From positions 8,598,195 through 8,662,194 of the forward strand of contig NW_004454170.1 in NCBI RefSeq assembly GCF_000283155.1: a DNA stretch of 64,000 nt. The letters are read 5' to 3'. This DNA is from Ceratotherium simum simum. Lineage: Eukaryota; Chordata; Mammalia; Perissodactyla; Rhinocerotidae. Shown piece after piece: positions 1 through 12,214 of this stretch (within the stretch, counting starts at the first letter, position 1; each line of letters starts with the position of its first letter). A program made the translations under genes and the position numbers. Below the pieces are notes generated by a model. The model was not told where the DNA came from, did not search any database, and saw only the letters and a program-made list of their open reading frames with translations.

Positions 1-254
1 AGCTCTGAATATTCCTGCCACAAACCAAACATTCAAATGTCATCAGCCTTCTAGCCCTGGTGCCTCCATGAAGCTCAGACGCCCTAGTGGCCGAGGGCCT
101 GCTCTCTAATGGAATTACACAGGAAACAGGCAAGGCATGCCACAGCCTCCAAAGCCACTGTTTGGTTGACAGCCTCCTCCAGGGAACCGAGGGCGCCTGA
201 GCCAGGGCTGCTATCCCCAGATCAGTCAAGTGGGGTCCCCATTCAGAGAAGTGG

Positions 255-465
255 CACAAAGCAAGAATATGGTCTTGGCAATTGCCAGACTTGGGCTCAA
301 ATTCTAGCTCCAATTAGCTCATTGGATCTGGGGCAAACTATTTCACTTAACTGGGCCTCAGTTTCCTCAGCACCTAAATGAGATAATAATGCATATAAAG
401 TCTTAAGCACATACTTAGCCTGGGAAACACTTGATAAATGGGGGTAATTATTATTACTTTATGTT
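255..465 (+). repeat. MIR SINE (plus)
   Basis: tgggctcaaattctagctcc, then gggcctcagtttcctcagca, and an end with ataaatgggggtaattatta. Confidence 0.8.
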
Positions 466-683
466 GGCATCAGTGGTACCTACAGAGGCTGAGAGACCTC
501 TACACCCAGGGCCTGGGGAAGAGAAAAGGGGAAAGGGATGATATGGGATATGTGGGCAAAGCTTCAGAGGGAGAAAGAAGGAGAAGTGTCTCTACAGATT
601 CATATTACAGTCAAGGCTTGAAAAATTTATAACTAGAGGGAGGCACATGCCCTGTATCCGTTGGTAGACTTGCAGGTACATTT

Positions 684-719
684 GTTGGTTGGTTGGTTGG
701 TTGGTTGGTTGGTTGGTTG
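684..719 (+). repeat. (TTGG)n microsatellite
   Basis: Nine tandem TTGG units without a visible break, 20 bp upstream of a TTCA tract. Confidence 0.95.
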
Positions 720-726
720 ATCAGCT

Positions 727-1010
727 GGTCTGTTCATTTGTTCATTCATTCATTCATTCATTCATTCATTCAATTACTAAAGGCTTACTTTGTAACAAGC
801 TCTAAGAGAGCTGATCAGGACAGAGAGGTGAATCAGGCAGACAAGGCCCAGCCCTCATGGAGCTTCTAGATAGCAAGAAAGACACAGTGAACAGTTCATT
901 GGAAGTATAATGTGAGCTACAAAAAGAAGGTGACCAGTGCTTATTGGATCAAAAGAGAGGGGGCCTCACCTACACTAGAGAGATTTAAGAGAAGCTATAC
1001 GGAGTCAGGG
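727..1010 (-). repeat. L2 3' end (minus) with expanded (TTCA)n
   Basis: The terminal ATTC repeat of L2 has grown to about eight TTCA units at 741-772. It is followed by aggcttactttgtaacaagc and cagccctcatggagcttcta, the complement of the L2 3' end. Confidence 0.8.
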
Positions 1011-2490
1011 CCCCACTGTGGATTCAGAATTTCACAAGTAAACTGCAACCAACAAAGTTTGCAGTGAGAAGCACCAAAATTGTGTGGGACCGTGACACAC
1101 ATTATACCAGAAACCATCTGTAGGGACATCTGGGCTGAAATAGATTTCAGCCCAGTATGTGAGCTCCTGATCCAGGTGTTCAAAGCCCCCTTGGAGGGGT
1201 TGAACTACCATTTGCTTCCATTAATCTAACATCTTAGGAGGTAGGTATTATTATGACAGGCAGCTTGGGTTCAAATCCTGACTCTCCACTTACTACAAGC
1301 AGGGGCTAGAATAAAAACCTCCAGGACTCACTGGCAAAATTTATAAGGACATGCTCAAACCAAAGAGTAAATTTTCAGGAGTGGAAGGAGCACTTGAATG
1401 GAAACAGGGAAGCACAGAAACGTGGCAGGTGAGGTAGGAACACGAAATTTGACTGAGCCAATAAAAGAATGAGAAAGTAACCTGCAAGGAGGGACTTTGA
1501 AGCCAAGGAGCAAACATCCTTCAGCAGCCTTCTTTTAGCACATGTGCTGCCAAAATGAGGACAAAATGCTCTTGATAACATAAGGCTGGCTGCTCACTGG
1601 AAAAGGAAGGGGCTACTGGGAGAGGCAGGGGAAGGTGGGGGAAAGCTGAGTTCAGGAGAATGTTCAGAAAGCAGGGAGACTCTGCCAGTAATCTCTGTTT
1701 GGGATTTTACCAAGGACCGAGTGAGCAAGACGCCCACTGCTAAGAGTATCTTTGGCTTCTTGATGTTTCACAGACAAGACCTGTCCATTCTACAGGTCAC
1801 TGACCATTTGAACCAGAAGAGACATTAAAGAGGATCTAGTCCCTGTTTTCTAAAGATGTTCTGCAAAATACTAACTCTGACAAATGTTAATAGTTATATT
1901 ATAATAGATAATAAATACTTAGTATAATTCAAAAAAGTGTTCAGGGGCTAAATAAACGTGAGAAATCTTAGGCTAAACATTGATACATCAAGAAGCCAAC
2001 TTACTCATCTGGGGATTGAACCCATGATCTGGGACTCATTAGCACCCCTCTATTTATTGTGAGTCAACCACACACTTCTAAGAAAGTATTAGGAAGGTAC
2101 ATTACTCTCCAAAGGACTGCACTGGCCTCACGGTCCTCTAAAGTAGGCCAGATCTTTTCTCACTTGCAGCAAACACACGATGTAACAGTCCATCAAGGTT
2201 GATAAGTGTTAAGATAAATTACAACTTCCCTCCCCCAGCACCTCCCCCATGTTGGACTCTACCATTTCCTCCATCCATTCTGTCGTAGGGGGAAATCAGA
2301 TCCATGATGAGTCCAACAGCGCCATTCTTTACCAAATCTCACTGAGGAATCACTTGGTTCTCTGGTGCTACTTGAGGGGTCCAGGCACAGATCTCGGAAT
2401 CATCTGGATGGGAGGCTTCTAGGTGTTAAAATTCAGCCCCTACTCCTCTTTTAAAACTTTTAGCACCTGGTGGGTTCTCTGCATTTCCAG
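1010..2490. other. Unassigned intron
   Basis: No coding, RNA or repeat family recognised with confidence. A weak MER5-like smell at 2335-2440 (aggaatcacttggttctctg) is too diverged to call. Confidence 0.5.
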
Positions 2491-2494
2491 AAAA

Positions 2495-2720
2495 GCTAAG
2501 CTCATCAACAACAATAACGATAACAACATATACATTGAGAACTTGCTACATCAAAGCACCCTTCTAAGGTACTGTTACTGTTCCTATTTTATAAATGAAT
2601 GAATTTTGGACCAGAGAGTTTAGGTAACTAGCCCCAGGTCACTAAGGAGAGCCAGGATTTACACCCAAGTACTTTGACTCTAAAGGCCACAGTTTTAACC
2701 ACCACTCCCTACTGCCTCCA
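2495..2720 (-). repeat. MIR SINE (minus)
   Basis: acattgagaacttgctacat, tcctattttataaatgaatg and aggtcactaaggagagccag are complement MIR. Confidence 0.75.
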
Positions 2721-2784
2721 TTATTCTATGAGCCAAACTATTATGGCTCCTGTCATCCCTCTCCGCTGTGCTGCCTTCATTCCT

Positions 2785-3005
2785 ACAGATAATGGAAGGG
2801 AACCAACTCGACTGTGCACCTGCTACATGTAAGGCACTGTGCCCAGCACTTGATCATCCTTCCCTACAGCCAGCCTTTGGGGTAGGCAGTATGAATCCAC
2901 AGAAGAGGAATAGTAATGCTTGGTCAAACTCCCCCCCACCCCCCCATGCCCCCAACTAGCAAGTGGCTGAGCCCAGATGTGACAATATAGCTTTAAAGCC
3001 CATAC
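2785..3005 (-). repeat. MIR SINE (minus), diverged
   Basis: gcacctgctacatgtaaggc and actgtgcccagcacttgatc, with a poly-C run at 2930-2942 inside it. Confidence 0.6.
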
Positions 3006-3009
3006 TCAT

Positions 3010-4240
3010 TCCAGAACTTTACCGCTTCCTTGGAAATGGCCAGATATAGCCTGACCACCTGCAGTTTAGGCTGATTTATGCATGATGAAGCATGGAACAC
3101 TTCCATTATCTCCCACCCCCGAGATCATGATGGGGTTCTGCTATGTGGTTTGGGGGGTATTAGGGAGGATTCCTGGGGATCCATGGAAGGCTGTACAGGT
3201 CCCTAACATCACTCTCTGATCCCCTTGAGGAAAAAGGGACTTGGCTTTGATTTACATTTTGTTGTCCTGAAAGAACTATGGTCATATCACTCACATCATC
3301 TGTCCCCTTTCCCCACCCCTAATTCCAGCACTCTGATTTTACTACCTTTATGGCTTGACAGTCTAATAGATGACTTTAACTCCACAGAAGCCCTCACCAC
3401 AGAGGGATGACAAGGTAAATATAGGCTATGTAGAGATCATTTAAAAAACTTAGGCTATGATGATTCAGTGGGGAAGGGGATGCATTTCTAAGCATCCAAC
3501 TTTGTGTTCTTTCTTCCAATCTTACCGGCCTTCCACACGAATTTGTTCAGGGAGAAAATGGAAAGGCTTTCCAATGCCACTTATGAGCAGAGCTCTCTCC
3601 AAACCTCCAGTGCTTCGATCTTCTCTTCTCCAGAATAAAATGCTCTTTGGTTAAAGTGGGCTAGAAATGTACACAGAGTATTCAAAACAGTTCACTATGG
3701 CAACCTCAGTTTTAGAAAACAGCATTAGGAGGCCTCTGCTTTTAAATCACCGGTAAGTATAGTTCCGGCTCCCTCCCAAACTCACTAGGTTGGAGCCTTA
3801 TCAAGCGAAGGAAAATCCATCCTGGAATAAATTACTATAAGCAAACACTATGTGAAACATCACAAGAACACAACAACACTGGCTTTAAAAATAAATCCCC
3901 ACACACAGAGAATGAGAACCACCCTACCAATTAACTACGTGCTAATCATCCCATGCGCTGGCTGCTGTTAATTACCCGATTGCTTGTCTGCAATACATCA
4001 TTTAATTGTGGTACATTTCCTCTACTGTCCTAACAATGAGCACGAGGACCCAATCCCCTAGCTATCACCTGGGAAGTGAACCCTCATCCCAGTTGAAAGG
4101 AGAGTAGAGCCCAGGTGAAACACTGATTAAACAAAGGGTCTGGTTATAAACAAAGGGGAGCAAAGCATGAACTCAGAACCTCCAAGGGTGAGGGGGGATG
4201 AAGGTGAAGGGAGGGGATGGATAGTGGGGAGGAGAAGGGA
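3010..4240. other. Intron with a possible conserved non-coding patch
   Basis: No repeat is recognised in most of it. 3925-4020 has clustered TAAT/ATTA core motifs (ccaattaactacgtgctaat, ctgttaattacccgattgct, catttaattgtgg) of the homeodomain-binding type. Confidence 0.35.
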
Positions 4241-4690
4241 ACAAATATGTATTCAGTGGTTCCTACAGGTACTATGTCACTTTTAATTTTTGTTGTTGGT
4301 GGTGAGGAAGATTGGCCCTGGGCTAACATGTGTGCCCATCTTCCTCTACTTTATATGTAGGACACCTGCCACAGCATGGCTTGATAAGCGGTGCATAGGT
4401 CTGTGCCTGGGATCCGAACCTGCGAACCCAGAACTGCCGAAGCGGAGCGCATAAACTCAACCACTATGCGCCACTGGGCCAGCCCCTAATTTTTGTTGTT
4501 TTAATGTATGTGATCTTCTCAATAAACCTAACTAGGAGGGACTTTTATTAGACTCTTTTTACAGATGAGAAAACTGAGGCTTAGAATAGTTCAGTAACTT
4601 GCCGAAGGGCACACAGCTAGTCAGTAGTCAAACCAGGATTCAAACCTAGGTCCTTAGCCCCAAAGCTGGTGTTCTTTTTAGTAAGTTACT
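4240..4690 (-). repeat. MIR SINE (minus), split by an ERE
   Basis: The left part has gtattcagtggttcctacag. The right part has ttacagatgagaaaactgag and ggcacacagctagtcagtag. The interruption is the ERE at 4298-4486. Confidence 0.85.
4298..4486 (-). mobile_element. ERE-type SINE (minus) inside a MIR
   Basis: Inverted SINE with tail-side gaggaagattggccctgggc and head gccactgggccagcccc. A perfect 14-bp target-site duplication taatttttgttgtt lies at 4284-4297 and 4487-4500. The flanks are the two parts of one minus-strand MIR, so the SINE is the younger insertion. Confidence 0.95.
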
Positions 4691-5015
4691 AATATTATGG
4701 CCAGGTCAGCCTGCTGCCTAACCGAAGTGAAGCGTGTATGCCTCCCCTGGACACCCAGCAATGGCGTGGCTGTCCCTATGAGGGGCACGTCTCCCAACCT
4801 GGGATATTACTGTGATTACTATACAAATTTCTGAGTGTGCTGGGGGCTGGGGAGAAGGCCACTGGAGATACTGTGGAGACAACCCGTGCCAGCCCTGAAA
4901 AGTCAACAGACTGGGAGAAAGCAGAAGCCAAAGAATGCCAGCATGGGAAAAGCTGAGAGCCATACTTCACAGAGGCCTACCACAGTATGCGACACTCCTT
5001 AGCGGGAGGGGCACA

Positions 5016-5235
5016 CGCAGGGTTTGGAATCTGCCACTTATTAGCCGAGTGACCTTGGAAAAGTGATTCTCTTCTCCACAGGGTCCTAGTGTATCCCCTT
5101 GAGAAGCGGGGTTGATACTGTAATGTCATGAGGCTGTTCTGAGGACTTAATAAGCTGACATAAAACATATACTGACTGTGATATAGCTTGCACAAGGTCT
5201 GGAGTTGGGAATAATGTTACTATTAATATTGTGCT
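5016..5235 (+). repeat. MIR SINE (plus)
   Basis: ttggaatctgccacttatta, gccgagtgaccttggaaaag and tctgaggacttaataagctg. Confidence 0.8.
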
Positions 5236-5744
5236 AAGCTCTGATTGCAGATAGAAGACGACTCAGGGCCCAGAGGAAAATGCCCAGAGAGCCTGGCACC
5301 CTAGAGAGCCAAGAGTCTGGGATGAGGAAGGCTCCACTTCTCTTCTTTTCATGGACAACTACACGCCGCCTCCTTCAGAAGAAACAATGATGCTGTGCTT
5401 TCCTCTTGGCAAAACCCTGACCCCCTGGTGATTGACCTGAGATGTCAGAGCAGCCTAATTTTTCCCGCCATGAATGGAACTGGCCAAAATAGAGAAGTGA
5501 GTGCTGACCTCTCCACTGGCAGGAGGTAAAGGGACAGTGAGGCAGCACTATGTCCCTTTCCAGAGAAGATGGCCCCTCCTTTGCTGCAAGAGGTGCAGAG
5601 AACCCTGGATAACACCCACCTCACAGAACACTCTGCAGAGCAAGTACCCTGTATAAACAAAGGCAGAGGATCTGCCTTCTTTTTATTTTCCAAAAGGCAC
5701 AATATAATATAAAGTGGAGTAGGATGTCAAGTAGACAAAACAAA

Positions 5745-5965
5745 ATAATAATCCACAATTTAATTGAGCACATACTACATGCTAGACCTTGTGTGAGAGA
5801 TTTGTAAGTATTATCTTATGTAATCCTCACAATTATCCTGCAAGGAAGAACTTTTCATTATCCGCATTTTACAGATGAGGAAGCATTTATAACTTGCAGA
5901 AGCACTAAGTGGCAAAGGCAGGACGCAGACCGAGATCTCTTCTGGTTCAGAGCCCACAGGCAAGG
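5745..5965 (-). repeat. MIR SINE (minus)
   Basis: tttaattgagcacatactac, cttatgtaatcctcacaatt and cattttacagatgaggaagc. Confidence 0.85.
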
Positions 5966-5969
5966 AAAA

Positions 5970-7640
5970 CCAAAGGTCAAAATGCTGGATTTGACTCCAG
6001 GTTCTGCCTCCTTCATCCTCGCCTATGACCTTAGGTGTCTTTGGAGGAAATGGAGGAAGGCGAATGGGTCCCTTCCTGAGTTGGGTCACAAGAGCAGAGC
6101 TGAGAGTTGGGTGGTGCTCATTACACATGGGCTTAGAGATAAAGAGATGAGGCTTAGAATAGAGGCCAGTGCAGGCCACGAAGCTGTGAGAAGCAGGAAG
6201 AGGCCTAGTCAATGAGTTATTTCTGGCCCCAGTTCTTTCACTACTAATACAGCTCTGTGGCCTTTCTATAAAATGTCGTTTTTTGTGAAATAAGGGTGGT
6301 GGGGAAACAGAGGAGAGACTGGATGGCCACTGAGGCACCTTCCAGATCCGAGTTTTTGCCGTGCACTAGAGGAAGTCTACAAGACCAAACCACTCCCCAA
6401 ACAGATGTCAAAGGCACTGTGTTCTCAGGAATCTCTGCAAATAACACACTTGATTTTGCCAAGATAGAAACAGCCACAAGAATACACTTCACTTTGCCAG
6501 AAAAAAAATAGCTATAAGAATAATTCATGCATGTAATGTTCTCCTCTTATGCTCGATGTAACTATGAATTAATTCTCAGAAGGACACAATGAGAGACTAC
6601 AATGGCAATACCAAAATGACAAGCCTCTTTTTTCCAAGAAAAGAATGGTTACCCCTTTATATAAAGGATCTCACTAAAATTCTCTTGGATGCATACCAGA
6701 CTCACAGGCATTTGAGATTGGAAGGAAATCTAAAGGTCAATTGATTCGACTTCCCATTGGGTGCCAAAGTCCCCTCCACAATGTCTCTCAGGGGTATCGA
6801 GGGGAGGCCTTAAGGATAAGAAGCCTGACAGCACTTAAAGCTGCCTATTGCACTCATTGGGCAGCTCTGATCTTTTCCAAGTTCTTTCTTATACAGCCTA
6901 CAGCTTTGGTTCCTCCTCTGCACCTTGTGGCCGTGCAGACCATGCTTAATGTTCCTTCACAACAGCCCTTCAAAAATGTGGCCCCGAGTCTTCCATTCTG
7001 CACAGGTGTCAATCATTCTGTACTTATAAAAACAATATGACCACTGAGGCATTGCTGTTTTTGTTGTTGTCCTTGTTTTTTTAAGACAGATTTACTTGAT
7101 CCACAATTATTCCAAGATGATTACTCCTCAAATAACCCAAAGTGTGCATTTTTCCAACTTATATTATGAGCAACACTGAACGCTGATTATAATCAACTTG
7201 CTTTCATAACAAGAAGGAATAAATCAAAAAATAGACTTTATGAGAATCCACTGGGCTAAAAGTATCACCAGCAAGCATCATGTTCCCAGATAATCAAGGA
7301 AGAACTGTGAGCATACACTTCTCCACCACTGCCCATTCCTCACTGGAATTTAAATGACCAGCTTTCAAATCACAGAACCATAAAAATCATCTAGCCACAA
7401 CCTCACATTTTATGATGTGGAAGCTGAGGCCCAGATATCCCATCTCTTTCTCCTTGCCATCCCAAAATGTTTATTAATTTTCTGTACTGAGTTAGGCACT
7501 GGGGTACCAAGGCACCAAGAACTGGGGCTATCAAGGCACCAAGCCCCTGCTCTCCCAGGTCTCTGAGCAGGGGCTCACAAGGCAATGCAATTCAAGGGAT
7601 TTAAAATAGGTGGGGGCATATTGTTGGGGTAACCCAATGA
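5970..7640. other. Unassigned intron
   Basis: No confident feature. Overlapping open frames on both strands at 5811-6530 are compositional. Confidence 0.5.
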
Positions 7641-7644
7641 GAGG

Positions 7645-8010
7645 CATTTGGAAACTTGTACAAAGGCCTTGGAAGATGAAAGATTATTTCCTTCCTCTGT
7701 GTCTTTGCTCAAATTGCCCCTCCAACTGGAATACCTGCTCCCTCTCTTTGTTTGGCAAACTCATCCTTTAAGACTCAGCTCAGATATCACCCCCCCACAC
7801 TTTCTCCCCAACTCCCCCTTTAGCTGCCCTCCTCCTTCATGCTCCACAATACCTTGTACAAATCACACTCATTGAACTTAGCATCACGTACTGCCCTTAT
7901 CCTTCCCGTGTCGATCTTCTCTGTTAGACTTCAGATCCTGGAGTTAGGGAACTGAGTATTACTCAGTTTTATGTGTCTAGTCTAGTTCAGTTGGCATGTA
8001 CTGAGTTTGA
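7645..8010 (+). repeat. L2 3' region (plus)
   Basis: tctttgctcaaattgcccct, aactggaatacctgctccct and actcagctcagatatcaccc follow the L2 3' consensus order. Confidence 0.8.
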
Positions 8011-8039
8011 TGAATGAACAAGTAAACACATCAGCAAAG

Positions 8040-8740
8040 TCTTAAGGGTTAATAGGAGTTTGTCACACACAGAATGAGAGAAAAGAATTCCAGGCCCAGG
8101 ATGCTGCATGTAGAGACACAGTGCTCTGAAACGGTGTGGTGTGCTTGGAGAGCTGTGCCGAGTTTTCATGGTGGGAGTGTTCGGGGTGGCAGAGGGGGCT
8201 GTGGGAAGAGTGACCGAGACTGGGGCTTGGGGGTCAAGTTTGGGCCAGATGTGGAAAAGTGTACAGACGTTATCCTGTAGTTAGGGTGGAAGCAAAACGT
8301 CTTTAGAGAGGGGAGTGACATGATGCAATTTGTTTTTAAGGTCACACCAGTGGCCACAGGAGGAAGCACTGCACTGAGGACAGACACAAGACAGGAGGGT
8401 GCGTTTGGCACCTACTGCATGATCCAGGACATGGGGAGGGTCTGTATCAGGGGCGTTGTGTCCCAAGAGCTCAGGGAGAGCTCTAAGGGTAGAAGCAAAG
8501 TGTGGACTCAGGTTTAAGAGTTTAGGTGAAACCAACAAGATTTGATGAGTAACCTGAAGTGTGGGAGAGGGGGAAGAAGCATCAACAATGAGGCCAGGTT
8601 TCTAACTTGGAACCCCAGGCAATACAGACAATGTTAATAGAGACCAGGACCATGTGAAGAGGAACAGTTTGGGGGAAAGATTCTGAGGTCATTTTTGGAA
8701 AGATTCCTACGACAATCTTTCCAGTTGATTTCTATAGGTC
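8040..8740 (-). repeat. L2 (minus), diverged
   Basis: gttatcctgtagttagggtg, gaggggagtgacatgatgca and ggtcacaccagtggccacag match the complement of the L2 3' region. Confidence 0.65.
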
Positions 8741-9397
8741 CAGAGCTACCTCGTAAACTAAAGAGATAGATGAAGTGCTAGAAAATCCATCATGAAAACC
8801 TAAAGAGTACAAGACAAATATTTTAATCCTCACAGAGACAGATGGAGCAATTCTGATGATTTGAGGGCAAAAGAAACAACTTCAGACGAGAAATCTTCTG
8901 GTTCTTAAAACTACTAACCACTTCTCAACTAGGTACGTTGGCAGTTGCATACAACATATTCTCTAGGCAATCTGATTCCACATCTTTCTTACTTTCTGGA
9001 CTCAACTGAGTCATTTTCATATCTTTTAAAAAATCATTATTACCAGCTGGCTAATGGCCTCACACCATTTAGCGGGTCCCAGTCACCAGGGAGAATTCAG
9101 TTTAAATTAATTAAGTGGCCCCACTCAGCCATTTTATTGACTAACGACCTCAATTTTTACTCATCTTTTCAAAATGCTAGAAGGTCCAGATATTGCTGGG
9201 GAGAAGCCCACAGACACACTCATGAATGAATCCCTTCTGCACCAAAAGTGACCCATCTTTTAATCTAGCACATTCCTTTTTCCCTCATTTTACAGCAGAA
9301 GCTCTGAAGAGCAAGCAATAAACAGAACCTCTATAGAACAAATTGCTCCACTTAAATATACAGCGCAAGGACTTTCCCGGCCCACGTGGTTATTCTA

Positions 9398-9676
<279 letters not shown>

Positions 9677-9849
9677 TCAGCCAGGAGGGGTGCAGCCATC
9701 CAGGCTGGCTTCCTTCTGTCTCCCAGAATCGCTGTCCATTCAGCATTCTGCAGCTTGAGGCCATAAAAGGCAAAAATGATTTTAATTTGAACCTTAACAA
9801 CCTGCAATTTAAGAAGCTTTAAAATACCATATAATACATGTCCAAGTTT

Positions 9850-11420
9850 AACCAATGACTTTGGGATCATTAATGTTGCCTCCTAAACATCCTATCCAAA
9901 ATGGTAACCCCTTGTTATTCTTTATCACATTCCCATTTTTCCAAAACACCAATCATTATCTGTCATTATATTATTTGTTTACTTGTTTATTGCTGTCTCC
10001 CAACATGAGAGTTCATGGCTCTCATCCCTCCACGTAACACAGTGTCTGGCACATGTCAATATTTGCAGGCAAAGGAGAAGTAGGAAGGAAGGCGAACCGT
10101 GGCTCTCCATTAGTGTGACTAACAGAGAGGTGAATATTAGGCTGTTATGGGGAGGGTGTGACTCCTCATCGGGAGCTGAAGAACAGGAGAGGTCTCCTCT
10201 GTTTAGGATGATCTACATGGAAGAAGACAGGCGAGAGTGAGTTCATCCTCTCCCATGCTCCGTCCCCTGCCCTAAGGCTTACGTTTGTATGGCACCTCAT
10301 TCCTCCCCCTCTCTCCCATAGCTCCTTCCACGTTCCTCACCCCCTGCCAAATGCCCTCCTGCGAGTATAAAAATGTGGGCCCTAGATAAATGGCATCTCC
10401 AGGATCCTCTATGACCAGCATTTCACAAAAGTATATTTAATAAGCCCACATAGCCATATTCTGGATCAAACTTCTATCAGTCTCCTCTAAATATATGCTT
10501 TTCACACCTAGGGATATGCTTTCTACCTTTTCCAGAGACCAACATTTTAACATATGTCTATGCAGAGCCTAATTCATTCCTGGCACAGCCTCTGGTTATA
10601 AATAGCTTGAAATGTTGTTTATCTTGCCTCTAAATTTTCAGCACAGATAAACACAAATTTGAATCCCCAAGGAGCCAGAGAGGAGTATGCAGGGGGAAGG
10701 AAACAATGCTACAAGGTTGAGAAGTAACCCTGACAACCCTCAAGAGAGTTGTCAGCTCATGAATCCAGATCAGCCACACTCCACAGCTGGAAGCCAGGTA
10801 CCTGTGACTCAGCAGGATTAACAGGGCAGCTGTTTTCCTGATTCAGGCTAAAGAGGCCATTAGACTTTCAAGCACCTGGACAGAACCTGACCTTTTCTCA
10901 AACACCAAAAAAGTATATAAGTATATAACGTACCCCATGGGCATAGCCTTCTCTAAGCACCTCCACAATGTGAGCTGATAAACAAGTGTACCAGACACAT
11001 GACTTCACAGTTCTCTATTTTTTTGTGAAATAAGTTATAAACATGGTTTTACTGACTCAATATGAGTAGGGTACATGCTTGGGGTAGCTCTTAGGTAAAT
11101 ATGTCTTCATAACCATGCTATTTAAATTCTCTTATCAGGTGTTTTTCAATCATCTGTAATATGAATGGGCTAGTTTAGGGCTGGGGGCAGTGGATGGGAA
11201 TGTTTCTACCTGGCTTTCATGGAGATAGGCTCATTCAGTGTGTGCTCCCTAGTCCTGAGTTCTAACCAACAAGGCTGGCCAATTCGTTCACACCTGTTAA
11301 GTGTTCGATAACCTCCCTAGGCTGCACTGCACTGCCTCTCAGGCCTTTCATAATTATGTGATCTTATTCTCCTAGAGAATGCCCTTTTCCTGACATGCAG
11401 TATGGTAAAAATGGATCCCT
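9850..11420. other. Unassigned intron
   Basis: A short L2-like tract occurs at about 9900-10070 (tgtttacttgtttattgctg and acacagtgtctggcacatgt). Otherwise nothing is recognised. Confidence 0.5.
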
Positions 11421-11422
11421 TT

Positions 11423-11673
11423 GGGGCCGGCCCAGTGGCGCAAGCAGTTAAGTGCGCACGATCGGTTGCGGCAGCCCGGGGTTCGCCGGTTCGGATCCCG
11501 GGCACGCACCGACACACCACTTGGCAAGCCATGCTGTGGCGGCGTCCCATATAAAGTGGAGGAAGATGCGCATGGATGTTAGCCCAGGGCCAGTCTTCCT
11601 CAGCAAAAAAAACAAAGAGGAGATTGGCAGGTGTTAGCACAGGGCTGATCTTACTCAAAAAAAAAAAAAAAAA
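11423..11673 (+). mobile_element. ERE-type SINE (plus), full length
   Basis: Starts ggggccggcccagtggcgca and has a tRNA-like B-box ggttcggatccc. The tail region holds tcttcctcagc and ends in a run of about 17 A at 11657-11673. Flanks atggatccc and atcgacccc are only an approximate target duplication. Confidence 0.94.
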
Positions 11674-11689
11674 TCGACCCCATCTGTAT

Positions 11690-12210
11690 GCTGCAACTTA
11701 CATCAAGAGGCAAAGCCTAATTTCCTTCCCCTTGAATCTGGACTCACCTTAGTCCCTTGCCTTGACCAAGAGAATGTAGCAGAAGTGATGTTCTGGGATC
11801 TCGAGGCAAGGTCATAAGAATCCTTGCAGCTTCTGCCTGGGTCTCTTGGAACACTTACTCTTAAGATACTCCCTCTTGGAATCCAACCACCATGTCTTAA
11901 GAGGACCACCCCACACAAGAGGTCACATACAAATAAGTGCTCTGATGGACAGCCCAGCCCAGCTCCCAGCTGACAGCCAGCCACCACCAGTCATGTAAAT
12001 GAGCCATCTTTGCCATCCAGCCCAATCAAGCCTTCAGATGACTGCAGCCCAGCCAACGCTGGAACTGCAACCACATGTGGGAAGCCCAAGTGAGAACCAA
12101 CCAGCTAAGCCAGACAACCCATGGAATGATGAGAAACAATAACAAACCTTGTAAGCCACTAAATTTAGGAGTGGTTTGTTAGGCAGAAATAGATAACCAG
12201 AACACACAGA
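11690..12210 (+). mobile_element. MLT1-type LTR (ERVL-MaLR), solo
   Basis: The 3' part, caaaccttgtaagccactaa, atttaggagtggtttgttag and gcagaaatagataaccagaa, is the MLT1 terminus. The upstream region has the typical CA-rich, signal-poor MaLR layout. There is no internal coding region. Confidence 0.82.
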
Positions 12211-12214
12211 ATCA

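Noticed and set aside
684..772. Regularly spaced short repeats that might suggest a CRISPR array
   Set aside because: Plain tetranucleotide microsatellites with no spacers, in a mammalian intron.
1995..2055. tRNA-like complement with a B-box-like ggttcaatcccc
   Set aside because: No cloverleaf or A-box could be paired. At most a decayed SINE fragment.
5811..6338. 175-codon open frame on the minus strand, overlapping others on both strands
   Set aside because: Low-complexity serine and proline composition, no domain, crosses the edge of a MIR, and no splice or promoter context. Treated as chance.
11423..11510. tRNA-like head with B-box ggttcggatccc
   Set aside because: It is the tRNA-derived head of an ERE SINE, not a tRNA gene; the same holds for the other EREs.
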